64,000 bases of DNA from NCBI RefSeq assembly GCF_017562075.2, contig NW_024427628.1, positions 62,001 through 126,000 on the forward strand, given 5' to 3'. Position numbers and translations under genes: made by a program. The notes beneath the pieces were generated by a model. The model had not been told where the DNA came from and made no database searches. It saw nothing but the letters and a program-made list of their open reading frames with translations. Of the stretch, positions 1 through 10,537 are shown one piece after another; position 1 is the stretch's first letter; each line of letters starts with the position of its first letter. Source of the stretch: Anopheles merus (Eukaryota > Arthropoda > Insecta > Diptera > Culicidae).

Positions 1-1
1 T

Positions 2-1132
2 GGAATTATTGAGCCTTTTACTGGAGACGATGCATCAAAGTGCATCATTGAATGGCTTGACGAGCTAGACCATCACTTTTCTCTGTGCCGCGTCCAAGAT
101 TCTGATAAATTCTTCTACGTGTACCGTTTACTGAAAGGATCTGCTGCTATGGTCGCTAAAGCCTCTCGTGCTTCAACACTGCAACAATTAAAAGATGAGC
201 TGGTTGCAAACTTTTATGTGACACCTACGACCGAAGGCGTCTACCGACAGCTGCGTAACCGTCGTCTCTCGCCCCATGAGACAGCCCTGCGTTACGTATT
301 AGATATGCAGCGAATCGCCAGTCGCGCATCCGTTCCTGAGCCCGAATTGATTAACATCATCTTCGAAGGGCTTGGCAGTCCGTCCCACACCGCTGGAATG
401 CGTTTTCTGGTCGAAAAAGTGGAGGATTTGAAGCCACTTTTGAACAAGTTCGAGGCGATTCGACCACGATATGTTGCTAAATCATCCGAGACGCCCTTTT
501 CCAGTGATCGCAAACGGGTTACAACTAATCGGGGAACAACATCAACAACTGTCCGTTGTTTCAATTGCTCCCAGTTTGGTCATCATCAGAGTGCTTGTAC
601 ACGCCAACGCCGCCCACCAGGAGCTTGTTTCCGTTGCTTCCAGCTGGGACACAACTATAAAAGCTGTCCGAATGCTGAAACCAGCGCTGCTGCTTATCCG
701 GATGCAGCCAATCGCGTTGATATCGATAATGCAGAAACGCTGCCATTAAATGAATTGCACGAGGTGAGTGCTTCTTTTCTTAAGTCAGGGAAAGTAATCA
801 TGACAGTCAAAGAATATTCCTTATTTGATACAGGTAGCCCAGTAAGCTTTATTAATGAGAAGATCGTACCTTTATGCCTGTTATCCGATCCAGTTCCTTC
901 CAACTACAAAGGTTTAGGAAATTCGCATCTGTATACTCGTGGCCAAATACACTGCCGAATTCAATTCAGGGAGACGATTCTCCATCACATGTTTGTTATA
1001 CTGCCACATACATCTATGGCATGGCCAATAATCATAGGGAAAGATCTACTTCCAGCACTCAATGTTCATCTTATGTATTTCAAAGATCACATCCCGTTTA
1101 ACGAACTTGCATTATCCCTACAAAAGCTATAG
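2..1132 (+). pseudogene. Ty3/gypsy element 'gypsy-1': Gag and protease (5' end outside window)
   Basis: The frame is open from base 2 to the TAG at 1130-1132, so the true start lies upstream; the GTG at 119 is only an internal codon. Gag coats retrotransposon RNA in cytoplasmic particles and the protease cleaves the polyprotein. Two CCHC zinc knuckles are visible (CFNCSQFGHHQSAC, then CFRCFQLGHNYKSC), both with C-x2-C-x4-H-x4-C spacing, followed by a retropepsin active site LFDTGS. The downstream reverse transcriptase frame is open from 1102 and overlaps the end of this one in the -1 frame. This suggests Gag-Pol is made by -1 frameshifting, although no canonical slippery heptamer is obvious near TACAAAAGC. 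I see no stop or frameshift here, but the gene cannot be judged complete. Ty3/gypsy membership is certain; the lineage is not. Confidence 0.88.
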
Positions 1133-4100
1133 AGGAACAAAAAAGGAACGTTAGCAAATCTGGTATATTAGATAATGCCTTTAGTGAAATCTGTGCTATT
1201 GATACATTTGAATCTGAATTTAAACTTGATACTGGCCCTTCTCTATCCCTCGAAGAGACTTCAACCATTTTGTCTATTTTTGAAAATTCTTATATAAATG
1301 ATACTTCTAAAAATAATGAACTATCAAATCACTGTATGAAAATTAATCTAACTAATCAAACTCCTATTTTCACAAAACCTCGGAGATTATCATACGGGGA
1401 ACGTAATCAAGTGAAGGAAATCGTTTCAAACTTACTTAAAGAAAAGGTTATAAGACCTAGCAATTCTCCTTATGCTTCGGCTCTGGTACTCGTGCGGAAG
1501 AAGAATGGAGAGGTTCGAATGTGCGTGGACTATCGACCGTTAAACAAAATTACTGTGAGGGATAATTACCCATTACCGTTGATTGAAACATGTTTAGAGC
1601 ATCTTAGCAACAAAAAGTTTTTCAGTTTACTAGATCTCAAAAGCGGCTTCCACCAGATACGGATGGAAGAATCTTCCATTCCCTACACTTCTTTCGTCAC
1701 CCCTGATGGTCAGTACGAGTACACCAAAATGCCCTTCGGTCTTAAGAATGCCCCCTCTGAATTCCAGAGATTTATTAACTCCATTCTTCGTGAATTTATC
1801 GATGATGAAAAAGTGGTCGTCTACTTGGACGACATCATAATAGCCTCCTTGGACTTCCAGTCTCACTTAAAAACCCTTCAGGCAGTTCTAGAGAGAATCA
1901 AACAATGTGGCCTTGAGCTTCGCGTTGACAAGTGTAAATTTGCGCATCAAGAACTTGACTATCTAGGATACAAAGCAAATGCTTTCGGTATTCGACCTAG
2001 TGATCGGCACATTCAAGCCATTAGAAATTATCCGATGCCTATTAATGTTAAACAACTCAGAAGATGTTTAGGACTCTTCTCTTATTTTCGACGCTTTGTC
2101 CCTTCGTTTTCTTGCATTGCTAAACCACTCACTAACTTACTTCAAAAAGATGAATTATTTAACTTTGATACAAGCTGTTGTGAAGCATTTGAAACATTGC
2201 GAGAGAAACTTACTCAATCCCCTATCCTTGCTATTTTTGATCCCAAAAAGGAGACTGAGCTTCATTGCGATGCCAGCTCGTTCGGCTTTGGTGCTGTATT
2301 ATTACAGAAACAAGAAGATAATAAACTTCATCCTGTAGCTTATTTCTCGAAGACAACATCAAAAGAAGAGGCAAAGTTGCATAGCTACGAGCTAGAGACG
2401 CTTTCCGTTATCTATGCACTTAAGAGATTCCATGTATACGTACATGGGTTGCCTTTAAAAATCTTTACTGACTGCAATTCATTAGTCGAAACCTTAAAAA
2501 ACAGGAATGCATCGGCTAAAATAGCAAGATGGTCTTTGTTTTTAGAAAACTATGATTACACAATTCATTACCGATCTGGAACTTCTATGGCTCATGTAGA
2601 CGCTCTAAGCCGAACTGAAGCCGTTGGAGCAATCAGCGACTTAGATCTTGATTTCCAACTTCAGATTGCTCAATCCCAAGACCCCTTAATAAATACCCTA
2701 CGACAAAAACTTGAAGCTGGTTCTGTTCAAGGATCTATCCTCCAAGATGGTTTGGTATATCGTCAGTCTTCCACAAATCATCTTCAATTATATGTGCCAC
2801 GAGAAATGGTAGACAATATTATCCGACACAATCACGAAAAGATTGGTCATCTTGCCATCAGCAAAACTTGCCAAACCATTCGCCAACACTATTGGTTCCC
2901 TCATATGAAACCAAGAGTTGAGAACTTCATTAAAAATTGTTTAAAATGCATCGTCTATTCAGCACCTCCAAGAACTAACAACCGAAATATGTACAGTATT
3001 CCAAAGACACCCGTACCATTCGACACGTTGCATATTGATCATTTAGGACCCCTACCCAACATTACATCTCGCAAGAAATATATATTGGTTGTCATAGATG
3101 CCTTCACCAAATTTACAAAATTATACGCTACCGCTACAACTAATACTAATGAAGTATGTGAAGCTCTCACTCAATATATGTCATATTATAGCAGACCGAA
3201 GCGAATTATAAGTGACCGTGCAACATGCTTTACTTCAACCGCATTCAAAGAGTTTGTTGATTCTAATGATATCACTCATGTTCTTAATGCAACCGGTTCC
3301 CCTCAAGCGAACGGGCAGGTGGAACGTGTTAATCGTGTACTTCGCCCCATTTTAAGCAAATTATGCAATTCTTCTGACCATTCTGATTGGAGTTCGCATT
3401 TGAGATCCGCTGAACATGCCCTCAACAATACCCTACCTGCAAATTTCCGTTAAATGCCTTCTAATCGCCTTGTAATCGCCGGCGAATTGAAGGCGATCAG
3501 CAGTGCATTTAGCAGTAATTAAATGCCTTTGAAATATGTCAATGAAAAATTTCGCTTTTAATTTGAAATTTGAAATTGCAACTGTCAAAAGAAAAACCTT
3601 ACAAGCGTCTTCAGCACTGCACTGTTGTAGTGTTCCCAGATATGAGCGTGAGATTCGATAGCACGATTTACGTGTTATGTTCCCTTGCGTTATGCTCTGA
3701 GCTATTTCACTTTATTAAAGATGATCTACATTATTCGGTTGTTAAAGACCAACTCATTGAAAGGTGATAATATATCAAACTCATTTCGATAACTAAAATA
3801 AAAGGAAAAATGAGATACATATTTCTCCCATCCTGATAATGAACGGTGAACATAGTGTAATTATTATGTTTTTTGAAAAAGGTATTATTTTAATTTCGCT
3901 TCACATAAATTTTGTTTCAAGTAATTATAGTAAGAAAAAATTAATTTAAAAAGAAATAAACGCAGAAAAAAGATCATAAAAATCTGGATTTGAACACACG
4001 CTTTTTCGGTTCGGAACCAAAAGCATTGTCACTGCTCTATTTGGCAGTTACATTGGTACAGGTGCAAATTCAGTATATAAACAAGTTAGATGGCGGCAAG

Positions 4101-4690
4101 CTATCTGTTCTCCTTGAATCAAAAAGTTGAAAGATTTCGAAGAGAACCCGTTACAGCCGTGAAAGTTTCGGTTGAAATCTTTATTCGCCTTCTAAGGCGA
4201 CTAAGGCCTTAAATGCCTTCTGAATGCCTTCAAAGCCGTTTAATGCTGGTAAGGTACTGTCCATAGTTCCACAAACTTTCTTCCTTCGATTCTTCTTTTC
4301 GGCATTGAGCAACGAGGCCAGATCTTAGACGAATTACATGAATTTCTTAATGATAAGCATGTTACAACAAACCGTGACTTAAACCCTCTTCGTTCTGAAG
4401 CGTTATCTAACATTGAATATTCACAATATCGAAACGAACAATACGTAGCCAATAGAACCAAGCCAGCCCCTAGTTTCTCTGAAGGAGATCTGGTAGCTAT
4501 CAAATACACAGATTCCACTAATGCAAATAAGAAACTCGTCTGCAAGTTCCGCGGCCCTTATATAGTTCATAAAGTACTTCCCCACGACCGTTATGTAATT
4601 AGAGATGTTGATGGATTTCAGATCACGCAGATGCCTTATGACGGAGTTTTAGAGGTAGACAAACTTAGGAAATGGTCTAATAACATATAA
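1102..4690 (+). pseudogene. gypsy-1 Pol: reverse transcriptase, RNase H, integrase, split by an 824-bp insertion
   Basis: Pol copies element RNA into DNA and inserts it. The order is reverse transcriptase (DYRPLNKITVRDNYPLP, LLDLKSGFHQI, YLDD), RNase H (HCDASSFGFGAVL, TDCNSL, HVDALSR), an HHCC integrase zinc domain (HEKIGH ... CLKC), then the integrase core (HIDHLGPL, IISDRA, SPQANGQVERVNR). The frame runs to 3430, is broken by an inserted element (3431-4254), and resumes at 4256 through the integrase C-terminal domain (LVCKFRGPYIVHKVLP) to TAA at 4688-4690. Removing the insert and one TA restores the frame exactly, so the gene was open before that insertion. As it stands, it would give an integrase truncated after the catalytic glutamate region. 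Upstream of 1270 the frame is open back to 1102, so no separate Pol start codon is needed. Confidence 0.9.
3431..4254. mobile_element. TA-flanked non-autonomous DNA element, family 'W', inserted in gypsy-1 integrase
   Basis: This 824-bp segment is flanked by TA (3429-3430 and 4255-4256). Its imperfect inverted ends are CCCTACCTGC on the left and CCTTACCAGC on the reverse strand of the right, 8 of 10 matching. The right end continues as CATTAAACGG, which recurs as fragments near 15030, 30940 and 44700. It carries no transposase. The TA duplication and short ends fit the Tc1/mariner superfamily; this is inference. The ends are rich in AAATGCCTTC and GCCTTCTAAGGCG motifs. On the minus strand at about 4066-3990 there is a tRNA-like stretch with a B-box-like GTGTTCAAATCC, so part of the interior may derive from a SINE or tRNA. 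Confidence 0.8.
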
Positions 4691-5028
4691 CATGATGTAT
4701 AACTAGACAGCATCGTATTGCTTAAATTAGAATAGAATTGAGGTCAATCCTAGGTCAGAATAGCCGAGCTGTAATATCTTAGACATATGACCACGATGCG
4801 GCCACTGTGCTTCGTGTGTCAAACTTGATCATGACCGCTGTCATGATCATCGTGCGCGCGGCAATGAACAATAAACGTCATTCGTTTACGGATCGTCGTA
4901 CCGGCAACATCTTCAGTCTTCATCTGTGTCGGTTTATTTCTTCTGCCTTTATTCTTCTGCCTTCGGATTGTGCTCAGTTTGAGTTCATCGGTTGATTGAA
5001 TTAATACAAATTAATTCTAATCATTACA
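4691..5028 (+). other. Probable 3' LTR region of gypsy-1
   Basis: This stretch follows directly on the gypsy-1 Pol stop. It has no open frame of note and contains AATAAA near 4868, as an LTR should. A segment from about TGATGTATAAC (4693) to ATTACA (5028) would start with TG and end with CA. The matching 5' LTR lies outside the window, so neither boundary can be confirmed. Confidence 0.4.
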
Positions 5029-5800
5029 AAATCATCAATAAAAACAATAAAAATGGAATTGAACTCATGTCGACCATGGTACAAACATTACACCATTAAC
5101 ATTTGACCATAACTACTTCATGAACATGAATTGTTATCTATCACTTTTAAACCCTTCAAATATAATACAATGAACAAAGATATGTGTAAAAGTTCATCGA
5201 TGCGTGTGAGAGAGTAGGGCTGATGAATAGAGAGAGATGGCATGAGTTTGTGTTCATTATCCCCGAAAAATTTCGCTTGGGTACTCGTCTCGCGCGACAT
5301 TTTTGCTTTATTCGAAATAATCGAATTATCCAGTTTGTTTACAAGCAAGATTAATACCAAACACAAAAAAATATATTTGAACACATTTTAACCTATTTTT
5401 GGGTATTTTCAAGTATAAAACAAGTTGGTTGACTGAGCCAAATGAGCTACTTTGATCTACAAGGAGTGACATTTTGAGAATCTTTAATGTAGATTACAAG
5501 GACCGTAAAAATATCAGGTCAAGTTATAAGCCCGTTTTGACAGCTAGGTCGAAGAATAATCGACGAAGAAAACTGACAGTAAGTTTTCCGCGTTTGGCGA
5601 ACGCTTCAAGTTCTCGAAGGAAAATTTCCATTTTAAATCACGAGCTGTGTTCTAATAAACTAAAATATTCACCCAAATTGATCTCCACCAAATATTGACC
5701 ATGCAAAACGTAAACAATCCATCAATACATATGCAAGCGGAAAACCATCTGTCAAAATCGGAGCCCAGGGGGGGGATCGCCAAAAGCGCTATAACTACAC
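5029..5800 (-). repeat. Repeat X (two blocks), inverted copies at 15116-16160
   Basis: Two blocks (about 5045-5275 and 5460-5800) have clear reverse-complement copies at 15116-15350 and 15850-16160. No credible gene is present. On the minus strand the first block reads into GAGTTCAATTCC, close to an RNA polymerase III B box, preceded by a tRNA D-arm-like ATGGTGTAATG. This suggests a tRNA-derived SINE head. The two blocks keep the same left-to-right order in both places although each is inverted, so this is not a simple inversion of one unit. Confidence 0.65.
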
Positions 5801-6028
5801 CTCTTTATAGATTCCACATTGGTGCAGTCCCTGCCAAGGTGTTATAAATGACGAGGTGAAGTTGTTCAGAGCAAAATGACATTTCTCGACTTGACATATC
5901 TCTTTCGGGGGCTCTGGTATAAAAATCGTGGAGGGCTGTTGCGGGGTAATGAAATTTATATGCAGAGAGTAACAGATGTCCCCCACAATGTCGCCCAGCA
6001 AAAGCGATAAAAATCAACCTTCTAAATA
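5801..6028. other. Non-coding spacer, no recognised content
   Basis: I see no gene, terminal repeat or second copy in this window for most of this stretch. It lies between repeat X and the family-Y miniature element. Minus-strand open frames here lack any recognisable motif and are treated as chance. Confidence 0.5.
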
Positions 6029-6207
6029 CAGGCGGTCCCCGAGATACACGGTTAATGGGGACCGAAAACGGCCGCAAATTACCGCTTAACTCGAATTTCC
6101 GCGTAAGTCGAATCTCGTGATTTCCAGCTAAAATATCACTAATTTTCGTGTAATTTTGCAAGTAGGAGGCGGTTTTAGTCACTTTATGAATTATTTGATA
6201 TGGTTCT
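6029..6207. mobile_element. Family-Y miniature element, left half (split by gypsy-3A)
   Basis: It starts after TA (6027-6028) with CAGGCGGTCCCCGAGATAC and continues at 14687-14927 after the inserted gypsy-3A. An uninterrupted relative is at 39945-40309, which confirms both ends and shows where the gypsy element entered. The family is non-coding, TA-flanked and has inverted ends, so it is probably mobilised by a Tc1/mariner-type transposase. Confidence 0.88.
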
Positions 6208-6365
6208 TGTAGTAGGCTATGACTACCTAACAGTGGGATTTTGCCTCAGCAGAATTTCACTTCCTAGGCATAGTAGCCTATGCCATGTTTAGTAATAAAT
6301 CAGTTCATAGTTAACCACTAAACTAGCAAGTTGGCTTTTATTTGTTCTCCGTGTGAACTGTAACA
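6208..6365 (+). repeat. gypsy-3A 5' LTR
   Basis: This 158-bp terminal repeat pairs with 14529-14686. It begins TGTAGTAGG and ends CTGTAACA. It holds AATAAATCAGTTC, combining a polyadenylation-type hexamer with an insect initiator-like TCAGTT. Confidence 0.93.
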
Positions 6366-6367
6366 TT

Positions 6368-6379
6368 TGGCGACGAGGA
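6368..6379 (+). promoter_or_regulatory. gypsy-3A primer-binding site
   Basis: TGGCGACGAGGA starts two bases after the 5' LTR. TGG matches the universal CCA tRNA end. The same TGGCGACGAG follows the gypsy-2 5' LTR, so both elements probably prime from the same tRNA; a serine tRNA, as in Mag-type elements, is my guess. Confidence 0.75.
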
Positions 6380-6432
6380 AAAGTTCAGAAGCATCTCGAA
6401 GGTCTTTTTAGCGAAATCATCGAATAACGAAA

Positions 6433-6714
6433 ATGTCCCAAGAGGATCTGCGAAACGCCATCGTCCAACTCACGAATCTCGTCGCGAAGCAGCAGCAGCA
6501 GATCGAAAATTTAGCAAATCGAACTTTTTCGACGGCGGCTAGTGGAAGCGAGAAGACAATCGAGTCGTTGGCAAATGGAATCCAAGATTTCCTGTACGAT
6601 CCGGACGCAGGAGTTTTCTTTGATGCATGGTATGCTAGATACGAAGACGTCTTCATTCAGGATGGTCATTCTCTAGACGATGCCGCCCGTGTGAGATTGC
6701 TTCTACGCAAATTA
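6433..6714 (+). pseudogene. gypsy-3A Gag, N-terminal piece
   Basis: It opens at ATG 6433, the first ATG after the primer-binding site, with a glutamine-rich coiled-coil-like stretch (VAKQQQQIENLA). It is cut at LLLRKL by the copia LTR; the next 15 bases of open frame are copia sequence. Gag continues at 10538 with STPLHDKY. The homologous part of gypsy-2 reads through the same place without a break. Confidence 0.88.
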
Positions 6715-6880
6715 TGTTGTGATATGTGATCATATGAAGTGACACCGAGAACAGCTAGCATGCGACTACACAGTTTTATTGAAATCAGAGTGTATATATA
6801 CAAAGTTCATGAGGCCGCGTTTACACATAGTTGTTGTGTTTACGTGTGGAAAGTTCGATACTTGAATTGATACCTTAACA
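6715..6880 (-). repeat. copia-A 3' LTR
   Basis: This 166-bp repeat pairs with 10367-10532. It differs from its partner at about two positions (GATCAT/GATCAA and GGAAAG/GGATAG). The purine tract lies directly beside it at 6881-6890 on the minus strand. Confidence 0.93.
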
Positions 6881-7059
6881 CCCCCACACAATTCTAGGAT
6901 CCTAACTATCCTAACCAAATACCAAAATATAATTCAAACAATCTTATTGATTCACTCCCTCTCCAATCCTAACTTAATACAGAAACCTTTGAAGAGGTTT
7001 GGCGATAGACCCTTTGTCATGATATCGGCTTGTTGCATCGATGATGGCATGTATATGAT

Positions 7060-8296
7060 TTAAATCCGTTTTTGTTGTACGAGTTCCCTAACAAAATGAT
7101 ATTTTGTATCTACATGCTTGAGCCGCTTTATGTCTTTACAATCTTCCGCTACTTTCATAGTCGATTGATTGTCCTCATAAAGGGGTACCGGATCTGTGAT
7201 GGACAACCATAAATCTTCTAATACGCGCAACACCCAAATGGTGTGACATGCTCCAGTGCACAAAGCGTTCAACTCTGCTTCCGTTGATGATAATGAAACA
7301 CTTTGCTGTTTTCTTGTCAACCAACCTACAGTATTTCCGAAAAATTTCACAATGTACCCAGAAATTGAACGACGATCGGATACGTTGTTTGCCCAATCTA
7401 CCTTTTATGTACCTTAAAATGCGTTTTAAATGAATCCAATGTTCCTCGTTAGGACATGATTGAAATTGACTAAAGAAATTTACTGCCGCTGAAAGATCGG
7501 GCCTTGTCGTAACTGACGCATACGTGAGACATCTGATCAGTTCACGATATGGTTTAGATGTTCTCTCACTTTCCTTTCCTTTACTTAATTTCAATCTGTT
7601 TTCGATAGGCGTGGATATTGGTTTACACTCGGTCATATTAAATCGTTTTAATAATTTTTCAAAGTATTCCTGCTGACCTATACTCATTAGTCCTGCACCA
7701 ATATCTCTTTCTATTGTCATACCTAAAAACGTGCTGACTTCCCCATCATCTTTCATTTCGAATTTCTTTGAACATTTTTGTTTTATTTCTTTAAGTGCAT
7801 CTAATGAATCACTCACAAGCAAAATGTCGTCAACATACAAAACGAGTATCATTTTTATAGTTCCTTTCTTTTGTGTGTAAAGACACATGTCACTAGCACT
7901 ATGCACAAACCCTATGCTTGTTAAGAAATTATGAAATTTTTCATTCCACGCACGAGAAGCCTGTTTCAATCCATAGATTGAACGATTCAATCGACAAACC
8001 AAACCTTTATCCTTCTCATAGCCTTCAGGCTGCATCATGTAAATTTCCTCGAATAAATCACCATTTAAAAAGGCAGTTTTAACATCCATCTGATGGATAT
8101 GCATTCGTTTTTCGTTTGCTAATGCCAGAACCATACGTAATTTATCTAACTTGGCAACAGGTGAATAGGTTTCAGTATAATCTATACCTGGCTTCTGAGT
8201 GAAACCCCTAGCAACTAATCTTGCTTTATAAATGATTTCATTATTATTCCCACGTTTCATTTTAAATACCCACTTGCAAGATATAATTTTCCTACC
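7060..8296 (-). pseudogene. copia-A reverse transcriptase and RNase H
   Basis: The reverse transcriptase shows ARLVARGFTQ, MDVKTAFLNGDL, RSIYGLKQASR and the catalytic YVDD (in LVLYVDDILLVSD), typical of copia. RNase H follows with SSTEAELNALC and YEDNQSTMKVA. The two parts are in different frames. Near 7415, after RILRYIKG, a stretch of roughly 20 residues is missing and the frame shifts, so no full protein can be made. A nonsense codon (TAA in PP-stop-GRK, near 8297) separates this part from the upstream linker. The C-terminus ends at a stop near 7060. Confidence 0.9.
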
Positions 8297-9489
8297 TTAG
8301 GGTGGCTTTACCAGTGTCCAGCTGTCGTTTTTCTGCATCGCTTGCATCTCGCTGTCCATGGCGGATTGCCATTGTCCCCAGTCATCTCTTTTCTTCAGCT
8401 CGGAAATTGAGCTTGGGATGTCGTTAACGAAGCTCAGCGCATTGAAAGTATAACCAGCATAACTCATATCGAAATCTGCATGCCACTTGGGAGGTTTTAT
8501 TTCACGACGAGAAACCTCTTCTTCATCAAAAGATTCTTCATTGTTGTTCACTAATGTCTCATCGGCACTGTTGAAACTAGTTTCAAGAGAATCTGCTTCT
8601 AACTCTTCTTCTTGTTCATCATCTTGCACAACAACGGGATTAACTTCTTTTGGAATAACCACTTCACTTTCGTCAGGATAGCGCCCACTAGAATTCTCCA
8701 CAAAGATCACATCACGCGAGCAACTAATACAGTTTTTCTGAGGATACCATACGATAACCATTTGCGGAATATCCAACAAATATTCCCTTCCATGACTTTG
8801 CATCAAACTTTCCACGAAATTGTTTCGGTATATGCACAAAAGCGTCCGATCCAAAAACCTTTAGGTTCGCAACGTTGGGTTTCTGCTTATTCCACAACTC
8901 ATAAGGAGTTTTTCCAATAGCAGCAGCAGGGCTTCGATTCGCTAAATAAGCTGCAGTTTGAACTGCCACACCCCACAACTTTTTGTCAAGGCTTTTGTCT
9001 TCCAACATAGAGCGCGCTTTTTCCACGAGAGTCCTATTCATCCTCTCACTTGTACCGTTTTGTTCAGGCGTGTACGGGTTTGTCCATTCCATTTGTATGC
9101 CTCTTTGTTTGCAATACAATTGAAATTCACGACTTTTGTATTCGCCACCGTTGTCGCATCGAAGTTTGGAAACGCGCACACCAAACTTTGCACATACCAT
9201 GGCCTCATACTCACGGAATTTCTAGTAAACCTCCGCCTTTGTTCTCATCAGGTACACCACAGTGAATTTGCTGCAATCGTCGATGAACGAAACAAAATAT
9301 CGTTCACCGTTAACCCCATTGTTCTGCATCGGACCACACACGTCCGAGTGCACGAGTTCCAGGATTCTTGACGATTGTTGTCCACTCCGCATAGAAAAAG
9401 ATTCTCTTGTTTGTTTTGCTGTGATACACGCTTCACACACTTTGTCTTCTTTTCGTGGAACAGCACTGATCGGTAGCCCTAACACCATA
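8297..9489 (-). pseudogene. copia-A integrase and linker
   Basis: The integrase has the zinc-domain remnant CEACITAKQ and catalytic core motifs HSDVCGPM, FIDDCSK and NPYTPEQNGTSERMNRTL. A TAG after TKAEVY (near 9222) breaks it. The same stop is in the second copy at 25199, so it predates the segmental duplication. A small deletion near 8750 (NGYR) shifts the frame in this copy only. The acidic linker after it (DDEQEEELEAD) leads to the reverse transcriptase. Confidence 0.88.
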
Positions 9490-10347
9490 TTATTTTTCCA
9501 TTTTGTTAAGATCGGTGAAAATTTCTTTATTGTTCGTAATATGCTCCGAAGCACCCGAATCCACAATCCATGTGGTTATCTCACCATCACTGATTGTCCC
9601 AATCATGAAACACGCATCATTTTTTACGTCACTTTTTCTTTCATTTCCTCGCGCATTCGAGACCCTACAGTCCTTTTTCATATGGCCTATTTTACCGCAC
9701 TTGTGACACTTTCCAGAAAATCGTTTTTGTTCCTTTCGTCCGACGGACGCCGCCGAAGGCCCACTGTCACTATTCACAAGACGTTCACTTCTTTTACATT
9801 CTTCGGCCAACAAACGTTGCTTCACAAAATCAACGCTTAAATCTTTTTCAGGAAGATTTTCCAAGGCTGTGATCAATGGATCATACGAGTCCGGCAAGCT
9901 GAGAAAGAGTTGCGAAACGATATCCGCTTCTATCAAATTCGCACCTGCTGTTCGGAGCTGCCGTACCAAATCTTCAAATTCATGAAGATGCGCGCGCATG
10001 GAGTTTCCTTCATGCATCTTGAGTCGCCCAAGCTGTTTTCGCAAAATTGTCTGATTAACCACAGATTTCTTTGCATACACTTCATTTAAACACGTCCACA
10101 TTTGCTTCGCAGTGTTTGCATCACGCACTGTTTCTAAGCATTGATCAGCTAGAAACCCCACTAACAGGCATTTTGCTTTTCGATCCGCAACATTGAATAA
10201 TTCCTTTTTCTTTTCGTCTTCAGGAACATCATCAGTCAGTGTGTGTAACACACTTTCTGCATCCATCACCATTTTTACACGGAAACACCAATTGTCGAAG
10301 TTTCCTTCACCGCTATACCGCGGAATTCCAAGAATAACTTTTTCCAT
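9490..10347 (-). pseudogene. copia-A Gag and protease
   Basis: It begins at the ATG at 10347, 20 bases inside the 5' LTR. It carries a UBN2/Gag-type N-terminal domain (FDNWCFRVKMVMDAE), a single zinc knuckle CHKCGKIGHMKKDC and the aspartic protease active site WIVDSGASEHI. After NKMEK the copy has lost about 380 bp that are present in copia-B (25485-25870). The break lies at short direct matches (TTCCATTTT), so it looks like a slippage-type deletion. The integrase HH part of the zinc domain is lost with it. Confidence 0.9.
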
Positions 10348-10349
10348 GG

Positions 10350-10366
10350 TGACTGGGCCCATAACC
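10350..10366 (-). promoter_or_regulatory. copia-A primer-binding site, initiator Met tRNA internal type
   Basis: On the minus strand the bases directly after the 5' LTR read GGTTATGGGCCCAGTC. This matches what I recall of the Drosophila copia site, which pairs with an internal part of initiator methionine tRNA rather than its 3' end. The absence of a TGG start supports a half-tRNA primer. Confidence 0.8.
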
Positions 10367-10532
10367 TGTTGTGATATGTGATCAAATGAAGTGACACCGA
10401 GAACAGCTAGCATGCGACTACACAGTTTTATTGAAATCAGAGTGTATATATACAAAGTTCATGAGGCCGCGTTTACACATAGTTGTTGTGTTTACGTGTG
10501 GATAGTTCGATACTTGAATTGATACCTTAACA
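10367..10532 (-). repeat. copia-A 5' LTR
   Basis: This 166-bp repeat pairs with 6715-6880 and is followed by the AATTA duplication and the resumed gypsy-3A gag. Its right part also survives at 26291-26394 in the duplicated block. Confidence 0.93.
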
Positions 10533-10537
10533 AATTA

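Larger units (their letters stand above)
6715..10532 (-). mobile_element. Ty1/copia LTR retrotransposon 'copia-A', inserted in gypsy-3A gag
   Basis: Two 166-bp LTRs (6715-6880 and 10367-10532) begin TGTTGTGATATG and end CCTTAACA on the plus strand. I see two mismatches between them. The 5-bp duplication AATTA flanks the element. Read on the minus strand, the 5' LTR is at the right, followed by a primer-binding site and Gag-Pol; a purine tract (TGTGTGGGGG) precedes the 3' LTR. The LTR has TATATATA followed by AATAAA on the minus strand. Internal deletions and stops make the copy defective. Domain order (integrase before reverse transcriptase) is diagnostic of copia. Confidence 0.95.

Noticed and set aside
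3990..4066. A functional tRNA gene on the minus strand
   Set aside because: There is a B-box-like sequence but no convincing cloverleaf or acceptor stem, and it lies inside a miniature element.
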